From WAPX01 sp964622075 (GTDB lineage Archaea; Halobacteriota; Archaeoglobi; Archaeoglobales; Archaeoglobaceae), in NCBI GenBank assembly GCA_964622075.1, contig CAZUMR010000066.1:1-34224 (forward strand): 34,224 nucleotides of DNA, in the 5' to 3' direction. Below, in pieces: positions 1-8,737 of the stretch. Within the stretch, counting starts at the first letter, position 1, and each line of letters opens with the position of its first letter. The notes under the pieces were generated by a model that was given only the letters and a program-made list of their open reading frames with translations, ran no database searches and was not told the origin of the DNA. The translations under genes and the position numbers were made by a program.

Positions 1-724
1 ATACTGCCTTCACCATCCCAAAACCCATGCTCGTCTTGCAGCCAAATCCAGCAGTGTAGCCCATCTCAATCAGACCTCTATCCCCTTTAACGTCGAAAAC
101 CATGAGAGATGCCCTGTGGTAAGTATCCTTCACCTTTATTCTGACAGGCTTCGCCTTTACGACCTTCACTTCAAGCTCCTCACTTTCGGGCCTTTTCCCG
201 TAAAAAGCCACGTACTTCTTGATTAGGTTCTCCTTCAGGTTCTCGTAAAACTTCGGATTATCTGGGTACAGGTCAACAGCCCTCAGCTTTCCATTTCTCC
301 CTTCCGCCGTTGTTACGTTTATGGGTGAGAGCGTAACGAACCTCTCCCTGTTTTTTATCTCCTTCTCCCTTACAACCTCCACATTCGTAACCACAAACTC
401 CAGATCACCAATCTTAACATCTCCCCTCTTCATCAACCCGTCCACAAGACAGGCACAGAGATACGTCCGGGGGCTGGAGAAAAAGAAGTAAACTTCAGGA
501 GTCAGCAGCTCCATCCTGCCGTTGTTTATTCTGAATTTTTTATTCTTTACGAAAAGCCTGCTAAACGTGAAAAACTTGAAACCTGCAGGTTTGTGCAGCT
601 CAAGAGATACTTCTGGATCAGCCCTCTCAACCGCCCTGTATATTGCAGATGCCAGCCAGTAGTTATGGTTAAAATCAAGGAAGGCTGGCGTGTCTTTAAC
701 TTTCATGGTTATTTTTAATCTCAC
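1..724 (-). CDS. cas6: CRISPR-associated endoribonuclease Cas6 (3' end cut by window edge)
   Basis: Cas6 cleaves the CRISPR precursor transcript within each repeat to give crRNAs. The open frame runs to position 1 without a stop. The visible C-terminal part carries the glycine-rich loop of Cas6 proteins (GYTAGFGCKTSMGFGMV), and the N-terminus opens with a RAMP-type beta strand (MRLKIT) followed by an FNHNYWLASAIY helix, the place of the usual YNHxLQxxIY segment. I chose a GTG start at 724 rather than the ATG at 706 because the first beta strand of the ferredoxin fold would otherwise be lost; a TATA-like TATTTAA about 30 nt upstream suits a leaderless transcript. It lies 40 bp after cas2, on the same strand. 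Family assignment is strong; the exact start is inferred. Confidence 0.86.
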   Translation of the reverse strand, partial: MRLKITMKVKDTPAFLDFNHNYWLASAIYRAVERADPEVSLELHKPAGFKFFTFSRLFVKNKKFRINNGRMELLTPEVYFFFSSPRTYLCACLVDGLMKRGDVKIGDLEFVVTNVEVVREKEIKNRERFVTLSPINVTTAEGRNGKLRAVDLYPDNPKFYENLKENLIKKYVAFYGKRPESEELEVKVVKAKPVRIKVKDTYHRASLMVFDVKGDRGLIEMGYTAGFGCKTSMGFGMVKAV

Positions 725-749
725 AGCATAGCTATATGGACTGAATAGT

Positions 750-760
750 ACTTAAATATT
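750..760 (-). promoter_or_regulatory. Possible TATA box for cas6
   Basis: On the minus strand, TATTTAAGTA sits about 30 nt before the proposed GTG start of cas6, the spacing of a leaderless archaeal promoter. It lies in the 40-bp gap after cas2, so cas6 may have its own promoter as well as read-through from cas1-cas2. No BRE was identified with confidence. Confidence 0.35.
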
Positions 761-764
761 TCTG

Positions 765-1028
765 TTACAATATTTCACCGGTTTTACTTTTGTCGAATCC
801 CATTACTTCTTTTTTAACGATTTTTTCACTTCTAAACCTGTAAAACACGACCATATCTTCTTCTTCGTCTATTATTTCTTTTAATCCAGCTTTGACCTCT
901 TCATAATCAGCCTCACTCAGCTCCCCTTCAAAAACGGAATTCTGTATCCAGAACAGATACTTCCTCAGAAATTTCTTAACTTTATTGACCCTGTCAACGC
1001 TGACATCGTAGACAATAATCACATACAT
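765..1028 (-). CDS. cas2: CRISPR-associated protein Cas2
   Basis: Cas2 is the structural dimer of the Cas1-Cas2 spacer-integration complex. The 87-aa product starts MYVIIVYDVSVDRVNKV, the classic first beta strand with the conserved aspartate (YDV), and continues with the KVKKFLRKYLFWIQNSVFEGELSEAD segment typical of archaeal Cas2 and a late beta strand (DMVVFYRF). I chose the ATG at 1028; an upstream start at 1070 would add 14 residues that overlap the end of cas1 and have no counterpart in the family. The cas1 stop is 1 nt away, so the two are translationally coupled. Confidence 0.95.
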   Translation of the reverse strand: MYVIIVYDVSVDRVNKVKKFLRKYLFWIQNSVFEGELSEADYEEVKAGLKEIIDEEEDMVVFYRFRSEKIVKKEVMGFDKSKTGEIL

Positions 1029-1029
1029 T

Positions 1030-2004
1030 CTACCACCATATAACAAATGGCTCGTATTTTTCAACTCCAAGCAGATGTTTGACGAGCTTGTAGCATTCGA
1101 GCCTTATCAATCTCTGGTAGGAGACGTTTCTGCCAAGTTTTCTGTGTTTTATCGTTGTTTCAAGTTTTTCGTTGTATGCTTTCAGGAATTTCCTCTTCCC
1201 CTCATCATTCAGCAAAACGCCGTCAAGATCTCGTCTGAAATCGTCCTTGTCTATTACCTTTCTGTTTACAAGGTTGAATATCGTTCTGTCAACTATCAGC
1301 GGTTTGAATATCTCGGCCAAATCAAGGGCAAGGCTAAATCTTCTCTCAAAAGGTTCGTGCAGGTAGGAAACTGTAGGATTTAGCTGCGTGTGGTATATCT
1401 CGGAAAGGACGGTTGAATAAAGCAGGGAGTTTCCAAAGCTGATCATGGCGTTTACCTCGTTTTCTGGAGGTCTTTTGCTCCTCACACCAAACTCCATGTA
1501 TTCGAGTATGTTGTCAAAAGATGAGTAGTAAGCTGTTCTTGCGGCAGCTTCAGCTCCCATTACTTCATTAAGGTTCTCTGCTTTTGAAAGGCTTTCAAAT
1601 CCTCTTTCTATCTCTTCCCTCACATCTTCAAGTCTGTAGTACGATACAACCCTGCACATGTTCCGCATAGCACCTTCGACAAATTTTTTTGCTATATATA
1701 ATCTTTTACTTCTGTCGAGGTAGTGCTCCACCTGTTTGACTATGAGGTCTCCAGAAACCAGAGACTCTCTTGGATAGAATGAGCCAATGTAGTAACCTCT
1801 TCTGTTAAAAAAGTGTATGCACACACCGTTATTTGCAAGAAGGGAAACTGCCTTTGAAGTGAGTGTGAGGGATCCGAGGGCGTATATGGAATATATCGAG
1901 TTGACAGGTATGGGCTTTTTACCATCCTCATTTTCAAAGTAAAGTGTGTTCTCATGTCTTCTGAGCTTTCCATCAGAAGTTATGTAGTAGTTTTTCTTTT
2001 TCAT
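1030..2004 (-). CDS. cas1: CRISPR-associated endonuclease/integrase Cas1
   Basis: Cas1 is the metal-dependent integrase that inserts new spacers. The 324-aa product has the N-terminal beta domain (YYITSDGKLRRHENTLYFE; IPVNSIYSIYALGSLTLTSKAV) and a helical catalytic domain. The expected metal ligands are visible: Glu152 in the VMGAEAAARTAYY segment, His216 in SYLHEPFERR, and Asp228/Glu231 in LALDLAEIFKP. I chose the ATG at 2004 (MKKKNYYITS), since the upstream in-frame start at 2031 adds nine residues unlike the family. It is the first gene of a cas1-cas2-cas6 adaptation/processing module. The sequence resembles archaeal type I Cas1, but no effector genes are in the window, so the subtype is open. 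Confidence 0.95.
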   Translation of the reverse strand: MKKKNYYITSDGKLRRHENTLYFENEDGKKPIPVNSIYSIYALGSLTLTSKAVSLLANNGVCIHFFNRRGYYIGSFYPRESLVSGDLIVKQVEHYLDRSKRLYIAKKFVEGAMRNMCRVVSYYRLEDVREEIERGFESLSKAENLNEVMGAEAAARTAYYSSFDNILEYMEFGVRSKRPPENEVNAMISFGNSLLYSTVLSEIYHTQLNPTVSYLHEPFERRFSLALDLAEIFKPLIVDRTIFNLVNRKVIDKDDFRRDLDGVLLNDEGKRKFLKAYNEKLETTIKHRKLGRNVSYQRLIRLECYKLVKHLLGVEKYEPFVIWW

Positions 2005-2095
2005 AATGTTTACAGGAATTGGAAAATACAAAAATTTACCGGTACTGTGAGGATTTGAGGAAAATTATGAATAAACAACGTCCTACGCAACTTCG

Positions 2096-3361
2096 ATGAG
2101 GTTCTGGATCGGAATAGACGACACTGATTCAGCTGAGGGTATGTGCACGACGTATCTTGCCACAGTTCTGATTGAAAGACTTGAAAGAGCAGGCATGAAG
2201 GTGGAAGGATTTCCAAGGCTCATAAGGCTGAATCCCACGATACCTTTTAAAACGAGGGGAAATGGTGCAGTTTCTTTCCTTGTAAACGGAGATCTCAGCG
2301 AAGCATACGATATAACCAGAGAGTGTATGGAGGAGTTTTCGATGCTTGAGGACGAAAAAACGAATCCTGGGGCCGTCTTTGTAGATGTTAACAGCAAAGC
2401 GATGATGTACTTGCCCAGATTTGCTTTAAAGGCGATAAGAGATGTTGTTTCAATAGATGAGGCTTTATTCATAATTGGAAAGTACATGCTTCCTCACATA
2501 AAGATGAAACTTGGCAGGGGGTTAATCGGTGCTTTAGCTGCCGTGGGAGTTGAGCTTGGTGATTATACACTGGAACTGCTTGCTTACAGAAAACCGGAGA
2601 GGTTTGGTAGTGAAAGAGAGTACGACAGAGAATCTTTTTTCAGGGCTGATGAAGAGACGTATCCCTTAACTTGGGACACTGTGGACTGGCATAACGATGT
2701 GGTCGTTGCCGTTCCAAACTCTCCTGATCCCGTCCTCTACGGCATAAGGGGGGACGATCTGAACGCGATAAAGAGGGCGAGCGAAATAGTTGTCACGGAG
2801 GAGGTTGATAGAAGGCAGTTCTTTATAACAAATCAGGGAACGGACATGCACATAATCCCAGAGGAAGAGGCAAAATCTTTCGAAAACTACCATTCATACA
2901 GGCTTAAGGGTACTGTTGTGGAGAAACCGTACGACATAAGAGGAGGACATGTGTTTTTCCACATCAAAACGAGGTTTGGCAGGATCAGATGTGCGGCTTT
3001 TGAACCAACCAAGCAGTTCAGGGACATCATAAGAAAACTCGAAATTGGAGATGTTGTGGAGGTTTACGGCTCCGTTAAGAGAGATACGGTAAATCTTGAA
3101 AAAATAAACATAATCAGTCTGGCTGAAGTTTACAGGCTTGAAAATCCCGTATGCCCGGTTTGCGGGAAGAAAATGGAGTCTGCTGGTAGGGGGCAGGGTT
3201 ACAGGTGTCGCAGGTGTAAAACCAGAGCGGAAGACAGGGTTAAGGTGAAAGTTGAGAGGGAGATAGAGGAAGGATTTTACGAAGTTCCACCGTGTGCAAG
3301 GAGACACCTTTCAAAACCTCTCGTCAGAATGGATGTTGAAAGAAAACACATTTTCAGATGA
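2096..3361 (+). CDS. tiaS: tRNA(Ile2) 2-agmatinylcytidine synthetase TiaS
   Basis: TiaS joins agmatine to C34 of the tRNA-Ile2 anticodon, with ATP hydrolysis, so that the tRNA reads AUA rather than AUG. The 421-aa length matches the family. The N-terminal nucleotide-binding motif is WIGIDDTDSAEGMCTTYL (residues 4-21), followed by the RLIRLNPTIPFKTRGNGAV segment (about 43-61). The C-terminal half has an OB-fold region (about 265-345) and a zinc ribbon CPVCGKKM...CRRCK (about 349-373). The start ATG at 2096 gives the expected short N-terminus. It is divergent from cas1, with a 91-bp shared upstream region. One of several tRNA-maturation genes in the window. Confidence 0.95.
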   Translation: MRFWIGIDDTDSAEGMCTTYLATVLIERLERAGMKVEGFPRLIRLNPTIPFKTRGNGAVSFLVNGDLSEAYDITRECMEEFSMLEDEKTNPGAVFVDVNSKAMMYLPRFALKAIRDVVSIDEALFIIGKYMLPHIKMKLGRGLIGALAAVGVELGDYTLELLAYRKPERFGSEREYDRESFFRADEETYPLTWDTVDWHNDVVVAVPNSPDPVLYGIRGDDLNAIKRASEIVVTEEVDRRQFFITNQGTDMHIIPEEEAKSFENYHSYRLKGTVVEKPYDIRGGHVFFHIKTRFGRIRCAAFEPTKQFRDIIRKLEIGDVVEVYGSVKRDTVNLEKINIISLAEVYRLENPVCPVCGKKMESAGRGQGYRCRRCKTRAEDRVKVKVEREIEEGFYEVPPCARRHLSKPLVRMDVERKHIFR

Positions 3362-3463
3362 AATTTTTAGATAACTTCATTTTTAAAATAACTGCCTGGA
3401 TAACCCGCGAAATCGATCTGGCGGCAGGAAAACTGTTATACGTTGTGAAGAGAAGTAAATTCC

Positions 3464-4147
3464 ATGAGCGTGAAAATTACGTGGCTTGGCCATGCAGCCT
3501 TTCTTCTGGAAGGCAGCAAAAAAGTGCTGATCGATCCATTCATATCTGGAAATCCCTCCAGCCCTGTTAAGCCATCTGAACTGAAAGCTGATGTCATAGC
3601 AGTTACTCATGGACACCTTGACCATGTTGGCGATTCTGTGGAAATTGCGAAGGCAAACGGCTGTCCAGTTGTTTGCATACACGAACTGTCAAGAATACTT
3701 GGATCTGAGGGAATTGAGGCTGTTGGCATGAACATCGGCGGAACTGCTGTCGTCAGGGATGTGGCCTTTACAATGACTCCGGCACTTCACTCTGCAGATG
3801 TGGAGATTGAGGGGAGAATTGTAAGTGCAGGATGTGCTGCGGGTTTTGTTGTGGAGCTCGATGGTGTTAGAATCTACCATGCAGGAGATACTGGCGTATT
3901 CTACGATATGAAGCTGATAGGCGAGCTGTACTCTCCTGATGTGGCACTCCTGCCGGTGGGTGGATGGTACACGATGGGGCCAAGGGAAGCTGCCAAGGCT
4001 GCTGAGCTGATAAGGCCAAAGGTAGCCATACCAATGCATTACGGCACCTTCCCGGTTATCAACGCCAGTCCGGAAGAATTCAAAGAGCTTGCATCCAAAT
4101 ACTGCGAGGTCGTAATTCTAAAACCGGGAGAGAGCTACGAAATTTAA
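3464..4147 (+). CDS. UPF0173 family metal-dependent hydrolase (metallo-beta-lactamase fold)
   Basis: The 227-aa protein has the hallmarks of the UPF0173/UlaG-like metallo-beta-lactamase fold: an N-terminal ITWLGHAAFLLEG strand, the metal-binding motif THGHLDHVGD (about residues 48-57), YHAGDTGVF (about 140), and a late histidine in AIPMHYGTFP (about 190). These predict a dinuclear metal site; the physiological substrate of the family is not established. A TATA-like sequence (TTATAC at about 3436) lies about 27 nt before the ATG, suggesting leaderless expression. The stop codon sits inside a 19-bp tandem repeat (4139-4176). Confidence 0.9.
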   Translation: MSVKITWLGHAAFLLEGSKKVLIDPFISGNPSSPVKPSELKADVIAVTHGHLDHVGDSVEIAKANGCPVVCIHELSRILGSEGIEAVGMNIGGTAVVRDVAFTMTPALHSADVEIEGRIVSAGCAAGFVVELDGVRIYHAGDTGVFYDMKLIGELYSPDVALLPVGGWYTMGPREAAKAAELIRPKVAIPMHYGTFPVINASPEEFKELASKYCEVVILKPGESYEI

Positions 4148-4176
4148 TACAAGCAAGGAAATTTAATACGAACAGG
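4139..4176 (+). repeat. 19-bp tandem duplication spanning a stop codon
   Basis: GAAATTTAATACAAGCAAG is followed directly by GAAATTTAATACGAACAGG; 16 of 19 positions match. The first copy holds the last codons and TAA stop of the UPF0173 gene. The second copy preserves an in-frame-like TAA but is not translated. This is one of a recurring class of gene-end duplications in the window. Confidence 0.85.
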
Positions 4177-4309
4177 AGCAATCTAACTAATAACCAGCCT
4201 GACAGCTATGCTGGCAGCTCACACTTCCTTAATTATTAATTTTAATAAAACTTTTTAATCGGAACTTCTGCCCTTCAGAACATCTGCCCCGCAAACCAAT
4301 TATGAACTT
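4177..4309. other. AT-rich convergent intergenic region
   Basis: This gap lies between two convergent genes. It holds a short inverted motif (CCAGC...GCTGG, about 4192-4213) followed by an A/T-rich run with TTAATTATTAATTTTAATAA and CTTTTTAA, which could act as a terminator for the plus-strand gene. No coding potential or RNA gene was recognised. Confidence 0.4.
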
Positions 4310-4609
4310 TCATAGTTTTTCAAGTATTTCTTCCATCTTTTCCACGAACTTCTTTACCTCCCTTACCTCCTCTTTCAGCGTTGAAATAATCCCATCTGCA
4401 TCATCTCTGATTATTGCCCCATACTGTGTTGGCTCTATAATTCCCGACTGCTCAAGAACTCTCAAAGAATACCTTATTTTGTGCCTTGGCATGTCCATCA
4501 GTTCAGCAAGCTTGAAAATACCTATGGGCTGATGTTCCATCACGGCCTGCATGACTTCCAGGTGTCTCAGGGCTATTTCAGCTTCCTGCCTGAGCTTCTT
4601 TAGCACCAT
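4310..4609 (-). CDS. Small winged-helix DNA-binding regulator with C-terminal coiled coil
   Basis: The 99-aa protein begins with a helix rich in charged residues, then a winged-helix pattern, IGIFKLAELMDMPRHKIRYSLRVLEQSGIIEPT (about residues 29-61), that reads as helix-turn-helix plus wing, and ends in a heptad-like helix (STLKEEVREVKKFVEKMEEILEKL) suited to dimerisation. It resembles small archaeal predicted transcriptional regulators. A TATA-like TTTTATATTA lies about 25 nt before the ATG. It is downstream of the hdrA-mvhD gene on the same strand with a 144-bp gap, so regulation of that gene is possible but only by position. No metal- or ligand-binding motif was seen. Confidence 0.75.
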   Translation of the reverse strand: MVLKKLRQEAEIALRHLEVMQAVMEHQPIGIFKLAELMDMPRHKIRYSLRVLEQSGIIEPTQYGAIIRDDADGIISTLKEEVREVKKFVEKMEEILEKL

Positions 4610-4753
4610 GCCACGTGATAATCAGTCTAATATAAAATGTTTTTGAGGTTCGCTTTTCGAGGTTGATCTCTTAAGTCAATCACAGCTTATCTGTGAACGG
4701 ACTTTTAAAATTAAAATTTAATTAAAAATTTAAATTTAAAGACAACATTCGAA

Positions 4754-7006
4754 CTACTGGCTCATCTTTTTGAGAACATCGGCAAGCTTCTTCCACATTC
4801 CCACGCCTATGTATTCCCATCTGACGGAGTTCTCATCAAGCCCGAGCTCTGGCATTACCACCTTCAGCGAGGCTATTCTCCTGTCCTCCATCTCGTTTCC
4901 GTAGAGGTGGTGGCAGTTCTTGGGCGGACAGCCAGCTACAAGTATTGCATCAGCATACCCCTCACTTATAGCCTTTAGCAAAACGTAGTTGCTGACAGAT
5001 GCCGAACACCTGACCCTTATACTTCTGAAGTTGGCAGGTAGCTTTATCCCGTACCTTCCCATCAGGTCTCCAGCGGCGTAGCTGCACCAGTAACACAGAA
5101 GTGCGAGAACTCTCTTCTCTCCCTCCTTTGCATGCGTAAACGCAACCTCCATCTGCTTGAGCAGCTGCCAGTCCTCGAAGTTCATAACCTGTATTGCACC
5201 CGTAGGACAGACTGACATGCAGAGACCACATCCCTTGCAGAATCCGGGATCTACAACGCTTCTGAGGTTCTCGTTAACACCTATGGCGTTGTGCGGGCAC
5301 GTATCTCTGCACATTCCGCATCCGATGCACATTTCAGGATTTACCGATGAAACGTACTTCTGCAGCTTCTTTTCGGCATCCTTCAGAGCCTCGTAAACTT
5401 TCATCGCGGCAGCACTTCCGCTTTCAACGCTCTCCTGTATGTCCTTGAAGCTCCTTGCAGTTCCGGCTGCATAAACTCTATCGACATACGTTTCAAGTGG
5501 AGTTATTATTCTCGGCTGGAACTCTATCGGGAATCCGTACTTGTCGAGCTGCAGACCGAACATTTTCATTAGCCTCACTGCAGATGGGATGAGCGGGTCT
5601 GCCACTACCACGAGGTCGGCCTCTATTTCACTGAAGTCCTCACTGTCCGTTACCACAACAAGCGATCCTTCCTCCTCTCTGACCTCTTCAACCTCTGCGT
5701 TAACGAACTCAACTCCCAGAGTCTCGCACTTCCTGCGGAACTCCTCAAAAGCCCTGCCGTAAGTTCTCAGATTCTTGTAAACAACTGTAACTTCCGTCAT
5801 TGGATACAGATTTGCAAGCCTGAAGGCAAGCTTCGCGGTTATCGGACAGCACAGCTTGGAACAGTAACCAACCTCATCCTTCTGGCACAGTACGAAAACG
5901 ATGCTGTCAGGAACTTCTCCGCCAAAACCCTTTGTCATCAATCTCTCGAGTTCAAGCATTGTAATGACTTTTGGATGCCTGTAGTTCAGTTTCTCAAACT
6001 TTTCCATATCGTATCCTTCAAATCCTGTGGCTATTACCACGGCTCCAAAAGTTTCCTCTATCTCCTCATCTTTTGCATCGAGATTTATGGCACCTGTAGG
6101 ACAGACGTTTACACATTCTCCGCACTTTGTGCATGCCTGAATGTCTATTGTGTACGTATCTGGCATGGCGAGCGAGAAGTCCTTGTCTATTGCCTTCCTC
6201 TTTCCGTAACCGAAGTCAAACGGGTTATCAACCTCGACCGGACAGACTTCTGAACACTTGCCACAGCTTATGCACTTCGCTGGATCGACAAGCATAGCCT
6301 TTTTCTCTATTTTGACCCTGAAGTTACCGTTCTCCTTTTTCACATCAACAACTTCTGCATTCGTAATCAGCCTTATCCCATCTTTCTGTATCTCTCTTCC
6401 CATCACGGGAACTATACAGTCGCTCGTGCAGAGTGATGCGTAGCCCTCACACTGGAATAGCATCGGAATCTGAGAGGTATGCCCGCCAACGTACGGTTTT
6501 CTTTCAACTATTACTGCCTCAATTCCCGCTTTTGCGAGGTCTGATGCACACCTCATCCCTGCCACTCCAGCACCAACGATCAGAGCTTTCTTTGCAAGTT
6601 TTACACTACCCTGCGGGACGTTTGTTCTTACCTTCACGTAGCTCATGAGGAGCTGATCCATTGCCTTTCTTGTCGCACCATCTCTATCGTCATGTAGCCA
6701 CGCACACTGTTCCCTGATGTTTACGGTCTCTATCATTGCCCTGTTGACACCGATGCCCTCAACGATCTCAGCCAGCCTGTCCTCACCCATCGTGAGGGAA
6801 CTCCTCTCAGAACAACCAACGAAAATAAAGCGGTCTATCTTGCCTTTGAACTCACCAATTTCCTTCTCTGGATTCTTACAGAATAGATCCACAGTTTTAA
6901 CCATTGTTACGTCATCAAGGGTTTTTGCAAAATTTTCGAGCTGTTTCATGTCTATTTTCTCATTCAGCGTTCCTCCGCAGGTGCAGAGGAGAACACCAAT
7001 TCTCAT
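4754..7006 (-). CDS. hdrA: HdrA-MvhD fusion: heterodisulfide reductase subunit A with hydrogenase delta-type domain
   Basis: HdrA is the FAD-bearing subunit that performs flavin-based electron bifurcation in heterodisulfide reductase complexes; MvhD/FlpD passes electrons to it from a partner dehydrogenase or hydrogenase. The 750-aa protein shows an N-terminal CTCGG domain (8-12), a dinucleotide fold GAGVAG (145-150), the CTSDCIVP segment (193-200), ferredoxin motifs CISCGKCSEVC (245-255) and CTKCGECVNVC (292-302), the CSKLCC cluster motif (382-387), two more cluster motifs CIGCGMCRDTC (560-570) and CKGCGLCMSVC (590-600), and from about 632 an MvhD-like domain with CYWCSYAAGD, RVRCSAS and GCPPKNCHH. 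Promoter-like AATATAA lies about 27 nt upstream. No hdrB, hdrC or hydrogenase gene is nearby, so the partners are unknown. Confidence 0.94.
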   Translation of the reverse strand: MRIGVLLCTCGGTLNEKIDMKQLENFAKTLDDVTMVKTVDLFCKNPEKEIGEFKGKIDRFIFVGCSERSSLTMGEDRLAEIVEGIGVNRAMIETVNIREQCAWLHDDRDGATRKAMDQLLMSYVKVRTNVPQGSVKLAKKALIVGAGVAGMRCASDLAKAGIEAVIVERKPYVGGHTSQIPMLFQCEGYASLCTSDCIVPVMGREIQKDGIRLITNAEVVDVKKENGNFRVKIEKKAMLVDPAKCISCGKCSEVCPVEVDNPFDFGYGKRKAIDKDFSLAMPDTYTIDIQACTKCGECVNVCPTGAINLDAKDEEIEETFGAVVIATGFEGYDMEKFEKLNYRHPKVITMLELERLMTKGFGGEVPDSIVFVLCQKDEVGYCSKLCCPITAKLAFRLANLYPMTEVTVVYKNLRTYGRAFEEFRRKCETLGVEFVNAEVEEVREEEGSLVVVTDSEDFSEIEADLVVVADPLIPSAVRLMKMFGLQLDKYGFPIEFQPRIITPLETYVDRVYAAGTARSFKDIQESVESGSAAAMKVYEALKDAEKKLQKYVSSVNPEMCIGCGMCRDTCPHNAIGVNENLRSVVDPGFCKGCGLCMSVCPTGAIQVMNFEDWQLLKQMEVAFTHAKEGEKRVLALLCYWCSYAAGDLMGRYGIKLPANFRSIRVRCSASVSNYVLLKAISEGYADAILVAGCPPKNCHHLYGNEMEDRRIASLKVVMPELGLDENSVRWEYIGVGMWKKLADVLKKMSQ

Positions 7007-7206
7007 ACCCGCCAGAATGGCTGTAAGTTATATTAGTTTTGCTAATTCAGTTTTTTACGATGAAAGCTCTGCGTAATAACGCGGTAAATTTTTTAAATTT
7101 TAAAAATTCGAAAATTTTGGAAAATCTGATGTAAAAATAAACCATCAGAAGTTAGTCTGGTTTTATTGTAAACTATTTGCAGTAAAAAAGTTTAAAAATG
7201 GCAGAA
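7007..7206. promoter_or_regulatory. Intergenic region with hdrA promoter
   Basis: Read on the minus strand, ACTAATATAACTT (about 7027-7039) is a TATA-like element about 27 nt before the hdrA start. Between it and the start lies a small palindrome, GCCAGAATGGC (7011-7021), well placed for an operator near the transcription start. The remaining sequence is A/T rich with TTTTTTAAATTTTAAAAATT (7089-7108), a plausible termination region for pycB. No gene was seen. Confidence 0.45.
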
Positions 7207-8643
7207 TCAGGCCGGCTTTACCTTTACGCTGTAAACGGATCCTTCGAACTCTACCTCGAACTCTCCCTCCACATCCTCAAAGCTGATTGCTGTCGGGAAT
7301 GGCTCCTCGCTCAGCTCACCCTTAAGGAACTGCAATCCTGTCTGCGGGAACAGTGCGTAAAGCAACACATTCTCATCTGTAGCCTCTATACCCATCTTTT
7401 CAAGCTCGGCCTTTCTCTTCTCGAATTCTGGCTCAAGCAGATCTGCAGGTCTGCAGTCTATGGGCTTCTCATCTCCAAGTACTTTCTTCAGTATCTCCTC
7501 CTTTATCGGTGCAGGAGTTCTGCCGTACATTCCCTTCACCAGATCTCTTGTCTCCTTGGGTATAACCTTGTACCTTCCACCCGTAAGAACATTCAGAACT
7601 GCCTGTACTCCGACTATCTGGCTCGTCGGTGTAACTAATGGCACATATCCAAGCTCTTCTCTAACTCTTGGCACCTCCTTTAGCACCTCAGGCAGCTTGT
7701 CCAGTGCATTCTGTTCTCTCAACTGTGCTATCAGGTTGGAGAACATACCACCGGGGATCTGGTAAACGAGAACGTTTGCGTCTGGGATTGTGGACAGGGG
7801 GTTCAGATAACCGGCGTACTTCTCCCTGATCTTCATGAAGTATTCCCTTACCTCAAGCAGAACATCCAGATCTACTCCTGTCTCGTATCCGAGCTCTTCA
7901 AGAGCGTAAACCATGCTTTCAGTTGGTGGATGGGAAGTTCCCATGCTCAGGGGGGACATGCACGTGTCTATCATCTCCGCTCCAGCCTCAACGGCCTTCA
8001 GCAGAGCCATTGACGCCATTCCACTTGTGTAGTGTGAGTGAACGTCTATTGGCAGTCCAACTTCCTTCTTAAGTGTCTTCACAAGTTCGTAAGCCATCTT
8101 TGGCGATAGCAGGCCTGCCATGTCCTTCAGACATATTGAATCGACTTCCAGCTCTGCAAGCTCGTTGGCTATTTCCACGTACTTCTCAATCGTGTGAACG
8201 GGGCTTATCGTGTAACATATTGTTCCCTGCACGTGAGCTCCACACTTCTTCGCCGTTTTTATTGATGTTATGAGATTTCTGACGTCATTCAGGGCATCAA
8301 ATATTCTGAAAACGTCAAGCCCGTATTCTGCAGTCTTCTCAACGAACTTCTCCACTATGTCATCGGGATAGTGCCTGTAGCCAACAAGGTTCTGGCCTCT
8401 CAGCAGCATCGAGATCTTGGCGTTCTTTACTCTCTTTCTTATCTCCCTCAACCTTTCCCACGGGTTCTCATTCAGGAACCTGTGGCAGGCGTCAAAAGTA
8501 GCTCCTCCCCAGACTTCAAAGCAGTAAATTCCGGCTGAATCGAAAGTTTCGAGTATGGGCAAGATGTCTCTCGTCCTCATCCTTGTTGCGAGGAGAGACT
8601 GATGCCCGTCTCTAAGAGTGAGGTCAACTATTTTGACCTTCAT
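7207..8643 (-). CDS. pycB: Pyruvate carboxylase subunit B / oxaloacetate decarboxylase alpha-type carboxyltransferase
   Basis: This is the carboxyltransferase that moves CO2 between carboxybiotin and pyruvate/oxaloacetate. The 478-aa product has the HMGL-like TIM barrel: DLTLRDGHQSLLATRMRT near residue 6, FEVWGGATFDACHRFLNENPWERL (about 41-64), MLLRGQNLVGYRHY, RIFDALND, a metal-ligand segment DVHSHYTSGMA, then the conserved PGGMFSNL and VTPTSQIVG segments. The family often ends in a biotinyl carrier domain; this protein stops after EVEFEGSVYSVKVKPA and has no MKM biotin site, so the carrier must be a separate protein. I chose the ATG at 8643 because a GGTGG site precedes it; an upstream ATG at 8673 adds ten residues. 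Partners pycA and the carrier are not in the window. Confidence 0.9.
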   Translation of the reverse strand: MKVKIVDLTLRDGHQSLLATRMRTRDILPILETFDSAGIYCFEVWGGATFDACHRFLNENPWERLREIRKRVKNAKISMLLRGQNLVGYRHYPDDIVEKFVEKTAEYGLDVFRIFDALNDVRNLITSIKTAKKCGAHVQGTICYTISPVHTIEKYVEIANELAELEVDSICLKDMAGLLSPKMAYELVKTLKKEVGLPIDVHSHYTSGMASMALLKAVEAGAEMIDTCMSPLSMGTSHPPTESMVYALEELGYETGVDLDVLLEVREYFMKIREKYAGYLNPLSTIPDANVLVYQIPGGMFSNLIAQLREQNALDKLPEVLKEVPRVREELGYVPLVTPTSQIVGVQAVLNVLTGGRYKVIPKETRDLVKGMYGRTPAPIKEEILKKVLGDEKPIDCRPADLLEPEFEKRKAELEKMGIEATDENVLLYALFPQTGLQFLKGELSEEPFPTAISFEDVEGEFEVEFEGSVYSVKVKPA

Positions 8644-8737
8644 CGAACCACCGGTTCGGTTTGACCTTGTCAATTAATATTTTTTACGACGTTACGACAC
8701 CTGCCTTACAGGCTGCTATCTCGCTGTTACTTCAAGG

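Noticed and set aside
3358..3570. Small plus-strand ORF after tiaS
   Set aside because: It overlaps the start of the UPF0173 gene in a different frame and has no recognisable features.
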